From NCBI GenBank assembly GCA_002077045.2, contig KZ111140.1:363188-427187 (forward strand): a stretch of 64,000 nt of DNA, given 5' to 3'. The first letter of the stretch is position 1, and each line of letters begins with the position of its first letter. A program made the position numbers and the translations under genes. The notes below the pieces were generated by a model. That model searched no databases, was not told where the DNA came from, and saw only the letters and a list, made by a program, of their open reading frames with translations. Shown one piece after another: positions 1 through 9,921 of the stretch. The DNA comes from Rachicladosporium sp. CCFEE 5018. Lineage: Eukaryota > Ascomycota > Dothideomycetes > Cladosporiales > Cladosporiaceae.

Positions 1-2
1 AC

Positions 3-3000
3 ATGGATTCCCCTTCGTCCAGCGATGGCAGCCCATTCGGCGACATCCCGACACGGCCGATGCGAGTCAAGGTCCTCTACACCTTCGACAACGACAATAA
101 GACCAATTGCCTGGCACGATTCCCCGATACCCTACAGATCCCTGCCGTCGCAATCGACGAGAACTCACAGGTTGGCGTCATCGAGCTACGACAGTGCATT
201 CAAGCAATCGTCTCCGCCTCACCCGAGCTGCTTTCGAGACTGGCTGAGGGGGACTTCACGATCTACGCGTACGACTACAGCGAGTATGAATCACCTCTCG
301 TCGGTCAGGGAATGTTATCTGCTGCCCTCGCCGCCGCAGTGCCAACGCCGTTGGTGCCTGCCCACCAGAGCAAAGCAATGATCACCGGCCGCGTGTGCAA
401 GAACCTTCCCGCTTTGTTCAGCAATGGAGTGAAGGAGACTTTGGAGGTGAAGCTCAGGCTGGTGCCAGTGCCCAAGCAGGTACAGAACGAATACGTGCGG
501 AGCATGGAGACACTACGCAGCATGAGCCCGGCGACGAGTGCGGGCTTTGATCCGAATGCATGGACTGCTTCGCTTGGGAGCCAACAAGCTAGACACGATT
601 ACTTTCAATACGATACCCAGGGCATGAGCAATCAGCGGGACCAGTCGCTGATCGACGACATCTTTGGATTCGGAAGCGAAGGTGCAGAGGGGTTGGGGAC
701 TGTGGGTGGCGTGGGCATGGCTCAGACCCCGTCAGACGGGATTTTCAACCCCAACCCCGCATTTGCCGCTCACGCACACAGCGCTCCAGGCAGCCGAGCT
801 GGTAGCCCAATGATGGGTCCTGGATTCGACAGCCATAATGACCTGACACGTCATCAGAGTTTCTCTGCGAGTTCATCAGATTTGATGCACCTGGCTCGGC
901 CCGACTCACGTGCCAGTGTCCAAAGTGAATCGACATATCAACATCATCGTCAAACGTCGACACATACTATTGATGTGCCTCAGCAGACTGAGGTCTACTA
1001 CAACGAGGATGGGCAAGCGCGCAAACGTGCGAAGGTTACTCAGGCGGACTGGCGTGGGAGGTCATCGTTCGGTGGGAGGACCTCCGACCTTCGCGTCGCT
1101 GCCGCCACCACTGCGTCCATGCAGCTGCATCGGCCTGTACCTACCCGACCCTCAGCACCTGGCAGCAATCTTGAGCCGCCGCCTCGGTTGCCTACCCCTG
1201 TACCACACTTCAATGCGTTGCCTCACCAACAGCGAGGACATGCTATGCGGCCGAGTTCGCTGATGCGACAAGCATCGACTGCTGCAATGTCAGACATCAT
1301 GTCAGACGTCGACCAGATGTCGGAAGCCATCATAAGCTCGCCTGAGGATGGTTCGCCCGAAGACAGCATTGGCAATGGAACACCGCAAGATATCCCCTCG
1401 TCGCCTCCGCTGCTGGCTGGTAGAAGCTATGTGGCTCCCAGCAGTCCGGGTCTTCCCACCTTCATACCGCCTCGACTCGCCGACAGCGGCTACATGAGTG
1501 AACGAAACGCGTTCGAGGGCTCCCAGTTTTCGAACGTCGATGATCTCAACGATAAGAGTCCCGACGATGTGGATTATGCTGCCGCAAGTGAGTATCAGGT
1601 ACGCAGACATGAGCACTCGGTCCACATTAAGAGTGAGGGCCGTGCAGCCCGTCCACTGCCACCACCGTATCCTAGCGATGCGCCTACAAGTGAATTGAAC
1701 TTCGAGTGGGAGCAGCCTGGTGACATGAACCGCTTACCCCAGAGGATGATGCTAAACTTGCCGCCTGGGAGAGGCAAGGAGAAGGCTCCAACCCCAGCGT
1801 AGGTCGAATCCGACGAGCGTCTCTTCGAAGAGCTGTTCGGCAAGATGACCTAGCACGTAGCATGACATGCTGACCAGCCATCTCAGACCGAGAGCAAGTG
1901 CCGCCAAGCGATCCGCAAGGGGCCAGACCCCGACCTCGCGATCAGTAACTCCGTTGCCTGACGCTCGAGAACGGGCTCAGAGCTTCTTGGGTCAATCTCG
2001 CTTAGCACTTCCGCCTGCAGCGCCTGTGGATACTGCGCAAGCTTCGCAGACCCGACCATATCTGTTGACTCGTGACTCTGAGCCTGTCCAATCGCGCAGA
2101 GGGTCGCTCGCTTTTCCCACAAAGCGGCCCCTGCCAGTCACGGCAATGTCAGACCAGCCCGAGGCTGCGAAGAAACGTCGAACATATACGCGAGCTCGAA
2201 GTACATACAACGATTCAGAGGCCGGTTCTCCAGCACCCAGCGACACCGAAGGACGTCCCTCAGGACCTCGGAGATCCGGCTCAGGCGCCAATCGCCGTAA
2301 GGTCATCGAGCAGAAGTGTTTAGACTCGGTCGCGCAAGGCATCATGCCACAGTTTTGTAAGCACTGCGGCTCAATCGAGACGCCAACATGGCGCAATCTG
2401 TACATCAAGGTAGTAGAGGGCAAGCCCGGCCCACTCGACTCTGTGCAGGGAGAAGGTGAGACCATCGGCGTCGAGCCACTTGAGTGGAACGACGCCGGTG
2501 ATGTTGTCAAGTTCGTAATACGTAAGAGCATGAAAAAGCTCTCGACTCGATCAGGTCCGGGCGATGGCTTCGTCGAGATTCAAGTCTGCAATCCCTGTGG
2601 GCTGTGGTTCAATAAGAACAAGAACATGCGTCCCAAGGAGAAGTGGGGTAAGAAGTCTTACAAGCGGAAGAGCAGTGGGCACAAGCGCCCTGCAGACAGT
2701 GCAGACGTCCCGACGGATTCATTGGAGCCGCAGTCGGAAGCGTTCTACACGGACGCTGTTATACCGGAAGATTACTCGGACGGCGGCAGCGCGACAAGTA
2801 GATCGGCGCAGATGGACGGAGCAGCCGATGAGAAGCCACAACGTCCTCGACGCTCGCCACGACGTCGAGCGCATAGTATGCAAGCTCAGCAGCGTCCAGA
2901 GACCAACACCCAGTGGGACGCGGCACAGCGCCAGGCAGCACTCGCACGAGCAATTCAGTCCAGCCCCGCAGCCCGCTTCGGCTCCCAAGAAAGCCCTATC

Positions 3001-3744
3001 GAGCTTGAGGAACTCACGCCGAAGCCTACCCGTCGACTGCTCTTTCCCTCGCCTCGCAATAGCAACGACCCAAAGTCACTCGACGACACCGCTCTTCCGA
3101 CCAACAAGTCGCCTTCGCCGCTAGATGCCCTGTACAGCCCCAAGTCGCCAACTTCGAAAGTCCCATCTTCGCTCCATCAGCCTGACATTTCCATCTTCGA
3201 AGCCTTTACGACAGATAAAGAGAACATGCCACCGCCTCTTGACGACACTGATGATCTCGCGCATCTTTTCATGGGCTCACCGAGTCTGTTCCGCACGCCA
3301 CACAAGACTCCGTGCAAGACGCCCAAGTCCCTGACTCACGTCGACCATCTGCTCCAGACTCCCACGCCAGCCTCGCCGAAATTTCGCAAGCCCCTGTCAC
3401 CCTCGCTCAACGGCGCGAACAACGCCAACCACGCCAACGACTTCCTCACCTCCCCGTCTTCGTCACGGTACTTCCTCCGCTCGACACCTACACGACTAGC
3501 CGCTACGCCAGGCAGGGAGCTCGTCAGCCCGTTCTCACGGCAGCTGGCGCAGATGTTGAGTCATGCTACTGGTGCTCAGACTGGGTTCTCCAGCACGCCG
3601 CCTAGTACAGGGGGGTTCGACTTTGGTAATCTGCCCACATTTGAGACACCTGGGAGGGAAGGTATGGACTGGGATGCATTGATGCGTGACAATGGTGATA
3701 ATGGGGTGTGGGAGGATGGGACTGAGCAGAAAGCTGCGCTGTAG
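3..3744 (+). CDS. Ams2/Spt21-type GATA zinc-finger transcription factor (copy A)
   Basis: Two open frames (3-1802 and 1867-3744) join in frame through a probable intron at 1799-1877 (donor GTAGGT, acceptor CCAG, 79 nt), giving about 1220 residues. The first ~190 residues are the conserved Ams2/Spt21 N-terminal domain: a PTRP(M)KVKVLYTFD-like start, then CLARFP, YDYSEYE and GRVCKN segments. A GATA-like zinc finger lies near residues 759-840: CKHC, then CNPCGLWFNKN 73 residues after the second cysteine. The remainder is Ser/Pro-rich and probably disordered. By family (S. pombe Ams2, yeast Spt21) it should act in the nucleus on cell-cycle expression of histone genes. The ATG at position 3 fits the family start. 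The intron is inferred, because copy B begins downstream of it and cannot confirm it. A frameshift making two broken halves is the alternative, less likely since both halves match one family. Confidence 0.75.
1799..1877 (+). other. probable intron in the GATA factor gene
   Basis: The upstream frame stops at 1800-1802 (TAG), directly inside a GTAGGT donor. Removing 1799-1877 restores one frame (exon 1 ends with two bases of a codon, exon 2 supplies the third). The acceptor is CCAG, and a CTGAC branch-like element lies only a few bases before it, which is closer than usual. RNA evidence would be needed to exclude an alternative acceptor or a frameshift. Confidence 0.55.
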
Positions 3745-4219
3745 AACTGCACACGGTTGTGGTCGCGCGCCGGAGTCTAGCTACCACGAGATGAAGTAAC
3801 TTTAGCTGCGCAGAGCAAATGCTAGGCTGTACTCCAAGTCCATCGCGTCCGCATAGATATAATCACGGTGTTCAGCAACCTCAAGCCGAACGGGCTGTGC
3901 ATTGGGTAGCGACAAGGTAGGAAATAAGGTTCCGCCGCCACGAAGCTTGGCACGTGCGTTCTACGGTCTAGCCTACGTCTAGTTTCACGCTTCGTCTCGA
4001 TATTCCCGTATGGTAACCCCTTCATGTGTCGACCTCTCGCAAAGCTTACTGGCACACAATACACGGTCTTTGGAGTAGCCCGGTAGTTAGGCTTCAGAGA
4101 GGCGCGCACTGCTCGCGGGGTCTACAATCTAGGCGTCGCGCCGGCTCGATCACTCAGTGTCACAACTCGGGGCCATGTTCCCTGTAGCAAAGCATTTGAA
4201 CGGCACCGTCTCGCGCACC
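3745..4219. other. intergenic: GATA factor 3' end to CorA start (copy A)
   Basis: No gene is seen. A stretch around 3925-3960 with an AAATAAGGTTCC core is nearly identical to 24945-24985 in copy B although flanking sequence has diverged, so it may belong to the CorA promoter. No TATA box or other named element could be assigned. Confidence 0.5.
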
Positions 4220-6247
4220 ATGACAGACGCACGCGACTTTTCGGCCGACGAGACCACTGGGCGAGAGCGATCGCAAACCTGGACGCCACACGTAAATCAT
4301 CGGCCCTCGGACCCAGCTGGCGTTCGAATTACATCGCCACCCACGCTTGAACGCGACAGAGACCGGCGTGGCAGTGTCGTGTCGCATCTCTCGCACACAG
4401 ATGATCCGACAGGCCACATGCGCAAACGTCGACTCCATCGTAGCGAGACTGTGAAGACGTACCACGAGCCCGAGAAGCATCAGTGGTCGCAACCTGGCGC
4501 CGAGCCCGGGATAGATACTAACATTGAGGACGAGAAGATTCCACCGCATCTGACTAGCATCAAGGCGCGATGCGAGATTTCTGTTGTCGACTTTTCAGAG
4601 GCGAAGTTCGAGCACCAGGTCGCTGTGAACGAAAGTCTGAGTGGTGTGCTTGACAGACCACGGCCTGAGAATACGACGTGTCGCTGGGTCTCCGTAAATG
4701 GCCTTAGCTGGGACGTGATCAGATGTCTGGGTAATCGGTACGGACTTCATCGGCTTGCGATTGAGGATTTAATCCATACGCACTCGAGGACCAAAGTGGA
4801 CTGGTATAAGGACCAGGCTTTTGTAATTCTGACGTTGCAGAAGCTCGTCAGACTTCATACACGCCATGATGGCGATTACTGTAAGGAGTGTGCTGACTAT
4901 GAGGACACGGAATCTCAGAGTAGCAATGAAGGACGAAGCTGGTGGCCAGGCTCTCGTGGCTCGAGTCGGAAGGGCATGCTACCTAAGAATCTTGACCGAG
5001 ATGGCGATGGTGTCATAGACGACACCATCAAAGCTCACAGTGGCATGTCCGAAGAGAGTCCAATCAAAGACATCCGCACTCTGCACCGATACGAGAGCTC
5101 AAAGCTCCCCGAACATACCGCCTTCATGGAGAAGCACTCAGCACTCATGAAAGAAGACCTCGTCGTCTCCGTCGAGCAAGTCGCCATCTTCCTCCTAGAT
5201 GACAACACCATCATCTCCTTCTTCGAGCACAGCGCCGACGACGTGCAAGGCCCAATCCTCGAACGCCTGCAATCCGAAGCCACAATGCTCCGTCGCAGCG
5301 GAGACGCCTCGCTGATGCTCCAAGCCATCATCGACGCGATCGTAGATCTCGCAATCCCAGTTCGAGACGCGTATAACAAAGTGCGCAAGGAGCTGCAGAT
5401 AGACGCCATGACCAGCCCGGACATACGCACCTCTCGCGCCTTGCATATCTACGGCGAGGAGATAGATATGCTGCAGAACCTCATCAAGCCGATGGTCCAC
5501 CTCGTCAACGCCCTCCGAGACCATCAGAACGAACCGCCAATACCGCACGAGACGCAGCCTTTGCCCACACCCCCAATCAACCCACCTCAGTACGACTACA
5601 CCGCCTCCCCTCTCCAATCCCGGGACGAAAACATCCCGCCCCATCTCCGCACACAACACCACAAACTCTCCCCCACCGCCCGCCTCCGCAATGGCGCCCC
5701 CTTGATGACACGCTCAATCTCCGACTTACAACGCCATCGCTCCCCGGTCCGCTTGGACAAAACCTCGGTCACTACTGTGACGATCTCGCCCACAGCGCAC
5801 GTGTATTTCGGCGATGTGCTGGATCACTGCATCGTGCTGATACTGGGGCTAGAGCAGATGGACGCGAGCGCGCAGAACATAAGCACGTTGATTTTCAATA
5901 CCGTGGGGGCGAAGACGAACAATTTCATGTCCATCCTCGCGCTCGTCACAGTGTTCTTCGCTCCGCTTACCACGGTGTCGGGATACTTCGGTGAGTATTT
6001 CCTCCTTATCCCTCTCTACCTCATCCTCAGGAAGTCAGCTAACAAGATCTTAGGCATGAACTTCGCCGACGGCGCGGGGCTGCATCATCCCTTCGCCTAC
6101 TTCTTCATCGTCGCCGTGCCGTTCACCATCGGCTGCATGGTCTTGGTGGTCGTCTTCATGGCCTGGGACAACATCGTAGATTGGTTCGCCAAGCGGGGCC
6201 TGGATTATCGAAGACGACAACGAGGAGGTGTGAGGAGTCGGTGGTAG
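4220..6247 (+). CDS. CorA-family Mg2+ transporter (copy A)
   Basis: Two exons (4220-5990, 6054-6247) encode 654 residues. The protein has a long cytoplasmic N-terminal region, the CorA funnel domain in the middle, and two C-terminal membrane segments (about residues 571-590 and 605-627). Splicing creates the family signature Y-F-G-M-N at residues 589-593, the selectivity-filter loop after the first helix. By family it carries Mg2+ (possibly other divalent cations) across the plasma or an internal membrane as a pentamer. The open frame begins at 4157, but copies A and B share no sequence before the methionine at 4220, so 4220 is the likely start. An EF-hand-like acidic stretch (DRDGDGVIDD) lies near residue 280. 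The neighbours show no functional link. Confidence 0.9.
   Translation: MTDARDFSADETTGRERSQTWTPHVNHRPSDPAGVRITSPPTLERDRDRRGSVVSHLSHTDDPTGHMRKRRLHRSETVKTYHEPEKHQWSQPGAEPGIDTNIEDEKIPPHLTSIKARCEISVVDFSEAKFEHQVAVNESLSGVLDRPRPENTTCRWVSVNGLSWDVIRCLGNRYGLHRLAIEDLIHTHSRTKVDWYKDQAFVILTLQKLVRLHTRHDGDYCKECADYEDTESQSSNEGRSWWPGSRGSSRKGMLPKNLDRDGDGVIDDTIKAHSGMSEESPIKDIRTLHRYESSKLPEHTAFMEKHSALMKEDLVVSVEQVAIFLLDDNTIISFFEHSADDVQGPILERLQSEATMLRRSGDASLMLQAIIDAIVDLAIPVRDAYNKVRKELQIDAMTSPDIRTSRALHIYGEEIDMLQNLIKPMVHLVNALRDHQNEPPIPHETQPLPTPPINPPQYDYTASPLQSRDENIPPHLRTQHHKLSPTARLRNGAPLMTRSISDLQRHRSPVRLDKTSVTTVTISPTAHVYFGDVLDHCIVLILGLEQMDASAQNISTLIFNTVGAKTNNFMSILALVTVFFAPLTTVSGYFGEYFLLIPLYLILRKSANKILGMNFADGAGLHHPFAYFFIVAVPFTIGCMVLVVVFMAWDNIVDWFAKRGLDYRRRQRGGVRSRW
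5991..6053 (+). other. CorA intron, copy A (63 nt, no in-frame stop)
   Basis: Donor GTGAGT, branch site GCTAAC at 6038-6043, acceptor TTAG. It splits the glycine codon of the GMN motif (G|GC). The length is a multiple of three and it has no in-frame stop, so an unspliced message would still be open but with 21 extra residues inside the filter motif. Confidence 0.92.
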
Positions 6248-6381
6248 AGACTGGTTCAAGGTATGAACGGAGGGAGCGGGTGAGGATTCATGAATGGGGG
6301 TTGTGTACTTTGACCTTAAGCGGGGCGTTCGGTGGGTTATGTGAGTACTTGTGATGAGGTTCGATTTGACTGAATTGATAC

Positions 6382-6402
6382 GACCGCGTGTATCATGCGG
6401 TC
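6382..6402 (+). terminator. hairpin in the CorA 3' flank (copy A)
   Basis: Nine-pair stem (GACCGCGTG against CATGCGGTC, with one G-T wobble) and a three-base loop, about 135 bases after the CorA stop. It is base-for-base conserved at 27401-27421 in copy B. It may be a 3'-UTR RNA structure or an element for 3'-end formation; a role in termination is only a guess. Confidence 0.35.
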
Positions 6403-7271
6403 TAACTTTCGCGATATGGGAGGGAAGCTCAATGGATTGAATCTTGACCGTCTCGAACGCGCCCTATTTTGTCAAAGCCAGTTCGCACTCGAGACACGCA
6501 GGCGGGCTCTACATATCAGCACCCTGGAGGGATCTCCAGTGCGACCAACTTCGAGAATGGTGATGTCGCTCTGACACTGCGCAAGCTTCGTGGTACCGCC
6601 TGAGAACAGCACAAGATTTGCCTAAACGCATACCGAAGCCTTTCTCCCTGACATAAATCGATAGAATCACCGCCAGACGCCCGTCATCGTCATCGCCTCT
6701 AGAAGCCCAATGCGTAACCCCAACCCTGTCATTCTTCTGACTGAAGCGTTGATTGATCTCAGCAGAAGTCTCGTGGCTCTCGCGTGACCAGCCGTTGTAA
6801 GCGCGATCATGGTCGGAGATGCACGCGACGGCAATGGTGAGCTGAATGACAACAGACTCGCCTTGTCTCGGAAAGCACATGCAAGACAGATTCTAGAAGG
6901 CGTTCAGGCGTTGCATTGCTGTACTGGATTTGCCTGCTAAGCGCCGAGACATTTGTGCTCGGATCGCGCCACTCGGCTGACGGAAGGCGAGGATTATTCA
7001 GCGTGGCGAGGGAGGTAGGGCGGCGTCATCGCGGACTCGCGTTGATGATGCTGACCTGGCAATGGGAAGTAGTGCAGGGACTATACGTGTGTATACGAGT
7101 AGTACGATGTCCTGGTGATCGCGATTATCAATGTAGTGATGGCAATGTTCACCAATGCATAGAGCAAAGCGACTGGAGAGCTAATTTTACGAAACGTCTG
7201 CAGCAAATCAAAGGCCGTCTTGGCAGAGCATTTCTTCGCTGCTGTCACCCCTCTCTTACTCCGTGCTCATC

Positions 7272-7322
7272 TCCCAGCACAGCAGCAGCAGCAGCACCAG
7301 TGCAGCAGCATACAGCAGCATC
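7272..7322. repeat. CAG/CTG-rich microsatellite in the MUB1 upstream region
   Basis: Interrupted CAG triplets. The matching stretch in copy B (about 28300-28342) is shorter and has a different interruption, as expected from slippage. It is non-coding in the model adopted here. Confidence 0.7.
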
Positions 7323-7923
7323 GTACTTGTTTGTCTTTGAGGAGCATCTTGAAAGTATAGCGGATGAGCGCAGCAGTATTTGCACAAAGACTGCGCAGGC
7401 TGACTAACTCCTTGGAAGAGTCGAGTCGAGTCGCTTGTTGGGGGGAGAGTTTGAGCGGAAAGCCGCTTCCCGCCGAAAGGGCACGACCTGAGGGCGCTGG
7501 GGGGATCCACTCACGCTCGACACCATAGTCATCACGATCAACCAAGGGCATTCTGTGAACATCACGACTGGTATACTGGAGAATTGTATTGGAGTGTTTC
7601 GTTGACGGCGTCTGGACTTGTTGGAGGTGCAAAGGTTGGACTTAGGCAGGAGGCGCGCGCTGGACTCGACATCATCGCCTGGTCAAACGCGAAGGCATCG
7701 GGAGGAAGACAGCATCGCCTGGCCTGGATAACTCGGTACTGCAGCGTAATTGAGTGATCGGTGATTGGAAGGGTGCGAGTGTTGTGTTGTCACGAATACG
7801 AAGACTCGGATTTGCAAGCACACGCCTCGCTCGCAAAGCTGGCATCGCCACGCTGCCTGGCCTGAACAGAGTCACAACCGTCACCTCTGCCATCAAGGCC
7901 TCGCTCTTACACACAACACCACG

Positions 7924-9921
7924 ATGCGCGAACAGAACTTCAGCCTTCCGACTACAAACAAGGCATCCATCAGCATCACCACCGCCCTCTATGATCGTCG
8001 CGCTCTGGACTGCACCTCCACCCTCCCACTCATCCACTCTCTGAACAACCTCGCCTACCTCACAATCTCCTCCTCCCGCATCCGCGACATCCTCACCGTC
8101 GATGGCGGCATCGAGCGCCTGGTATGCATTCTCAAGGAGGGCAGGAGCAAGGACACGATGGAGACGTGGAAGTGGAATCTCGCCTTCCAGTGTATAGTCA
8201 ACATCGGTGTGCGAGGTTCAGAAGCTGTAAGGACGCGGGTAGTGGAAGCGGACATGGTACCTGTGATTGCCACGTTACTGGATAGCTATTTCAAGGGGCT
8301 GGAGAAGAGCCGGGAGGTGGAGCAGAAGAGGAAGTGCCCGATTGCCAGTAGCTCGCGAAGTCTCAATCGACTTGCTGTGAAGGCGAATGAGGCTTTCGGT
8401 CAGCGCGCGGAGAGGAGCAGGAGGCATGCTCCGCCTCCGATTGCTATCCCGGAGCCGCAGGAACAGGTCGAGCAGGACGAGCCGATGCGCGAGACGACGC
8501 CTACAGCGCCTACTGCGAATTTGTCACTTAGCTCGCCACCTGAACGGACGACATTCCCGAGGCAGCATTACCATCAACGGTCACATGGCGGCAGAGCGCC
8601 TTTTGCTACGCCGACAGCCGGGAGGGGAGCACAGGATCAGCATGCTCCGATGAGCGCGCTGCCGCCTGGTGTCGGTGCATATGGCTTTAGGCCAGTAAGA
8701 GACGCGGATCGCTTACCCTCGATGGTGACTACGCTGCAGCCGGATTTGAGCTCACAGCCGCAATCACCTGCCACACCCCTGGCACCTGTTGCAAGGGCGG
8801 GAAGTCCAGGCATTGGACCACACAGGCGGCGACGACCTTCAATCAGACATCAGCTGTCCATCTCTGGATCTGACGATGATGGACAGGTGGAAGAGACGGG
8901 ATCGGATGAGCTGAATGACGCGGATGCTGATACCGTGCCTGAGCCGCATGTCGACATTCAGTCGGACATCGTCATGCAAGATGTGGTCTCGGACGATGAT
9001 GCACTGCTTGAGCCTCGAGGGACTACTCTTACACCGGACGAGACAGAAACCTTCAACATCACGCACCGCACTTCGACCGACAACAGCACCGCACTCCCTT
9101 CTCCTACTCCCGCACAGAATACTGCAGCTTTCCCGCAAACGACAATACCACCACCACTCAACCCCTTGGTCGCCACGCCACCGAACCTCGCCCAAACCCC
9201 AGCCTGGCTACCACAACTCTCACAACGCTCCTTTCCCCACGATCCCCGCAACACATCCCCAGCCAGCGCCCTTCCTGCTATGCCGCGCGACGAAGACGTC
9301 CTAATGTCGCTCCAACTCCTCGCCTATGTCTCGAAATACTGCAACCTCCGCTCCTACTTCCAGCACTCCCACCTCGTCCCCCGACTAAAGATCGACCGCG
9401 ACCTCCACCTCCTAGACCCCGAAGGCGCGCTCCACGCAGAGCCCGAGCTTACACTGGAAGAAGAAGACGACGCGGAATTTCTCCCCCAACCAAGCCTAAA
9501 CATCTTCCCCCTCATCGAGAAATTCACCGCTAAACCCCGCCACCCTTCGCATCCCTCCCCGTCAGTCTCGCAACAGGACATGTCCTACTGGGCCGGCGTC
9601 GTGATGCGGAATCTCTGCCGGAAAGACGACAGCAAGGGTGGGATTCGACAGTGCGCGTACTGGCAGTGCATGAAATGGGAGCAATTCACGCGCGAGTTCG
9701 CGAAGTGTAGGCGCTGTCGTCGGACGAAGTACTGTTCCAAGGAGTGTCAGAAGGGGGCTTGGGGGAGTCATAGGTTCTGGTGCGTTGCTGCTGAGGAAGG
9801 GGAAGGACGGGAGGGAGGCGAAAGCAGGCGGCATCGGCATGCGCATGGGCATAGTCATGGACATGGACATCGGCATTCGGTGGGGCAGGCTAGTATGGTG
9901 TTGCCACCGGCCGGCGGGTGA
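7924..9921 (+). CDS. MUB1: MYND zinc-finger protein, MUB1/SamB (copy A)
   Basis: Single exon, 665 residues. The N-terminal ~130 residues are an armadillo-like segment with the very conserved MUB1/SamB start (MREQNFSLP..., ALYDRRALDCTSTLPLI). A long Ser/Pro-rich middle follows, then a MYND zinc finger at about 577-620 (Cys-x4-Cys ... CRRC ... YCSKEC ... H-x3-C). In yeast Mub1 works with Ubr2 and Rad6 to ubiquitylate Rpn4; Aspergillus SamB affects polar growth and septation. The tail is histidine-rich (alternating His with Ala, Gly, Ser or Arg) and could bind metal. The frame is open from 7765, but homologues start at this methionine, and all three base differences between copies A and B in the 53 upstream codons change the amino acid, as expected of non-coding DNA. 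Confidence 0.93.
   Translation: MREQNFSLPTTNKASISITTALYDRRALDCTSTLPLIHSLNNLAYLTISSSRIRDILTVDGGIERLVCILKEGRSKDTMETWKWNLAFQCIVNIGVRGSEAVRTRVVEADMVPVIATLLDSYFKGLEKSREVEQKRKCPIASSSRSLNRLAVKANEAFGQRAERSRRHAPPPIAIPEPQEQVEQDEPMRETTPTAPTANLSLSSPPERTTFPRQHYHQRSHGGRAPFATPTAGRGAQDQHAPMSALPPGVGAYGFRPVRDADRLPSMVTTLQPDLSSQPQSPATPLAPVARAGSPGIGPHRRRRPSIRHQLSISGSDDDGQVEETGSDELNDADADTVPEPHVDIQSDIVMQDVVSDDDALLEPRGTTLTPDETETFNITHRTSTDNSTALPSPTPAQNTAAFPQTTIPPPLNPLVATPPNLAQTPAWLPQLSQRSFPHDPRNTSPASALPAMPRDEDVLMSLQLLAYVSKYCNLRSYFQHSHLVPRLKIDRDLHLLDPEGALHAEPELTLEEEDDAEFLPQPSLNIFPLIEKFTAKPRHPSHPSPSVSQQDMSYWAGVVMRNLCRKDDSKGGIRQCAYWQCMKWEQFTREFAKCRRCRRTKYCSKECQKGAWGSHRFWCVAAEEGEGREGGESRRHRHAHGHSHGHGHRHSVGQASMVLPPAGG

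Larger units (their letters stand above)
6248..7923. other. intergenic: CorA 3' end to MUB1 start (copy A)
   Basis: About 1.7 kb without a gene I can support. It holds the CorA 3' flank with a hairpin (6382-6402), a possible minus-strand coding segment around 6660-6880 (weak evidence), a CAG-rich microsatellite (7272-7322) and the MUB1 leader. An open frame at 6916-7407 (+) is broken by indels in copy B and is not taken as a gene. Confidence 0.6.

Noticed and set aside
6355..6370. GGTTCGA as a tRNA B box
   Set aside because: No A box, no cloverleaf and no acceptor stem around it; no tRNA or rRNA was found anywhere in the window.
6916..7407. 163-residue plus-strand frame in the MUB1 upstream region
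   Set aside because: The counterpart in copy B is broken by indels into different frames, and the C-terminal part is only the CAG-rich microsatellite.
7765..7923. 53-codon in-frame extension upstream of MUB1
   Set aside because: Open in both copies, but all three A/B differences change the amino acid and homologues start at the downstream methionine.
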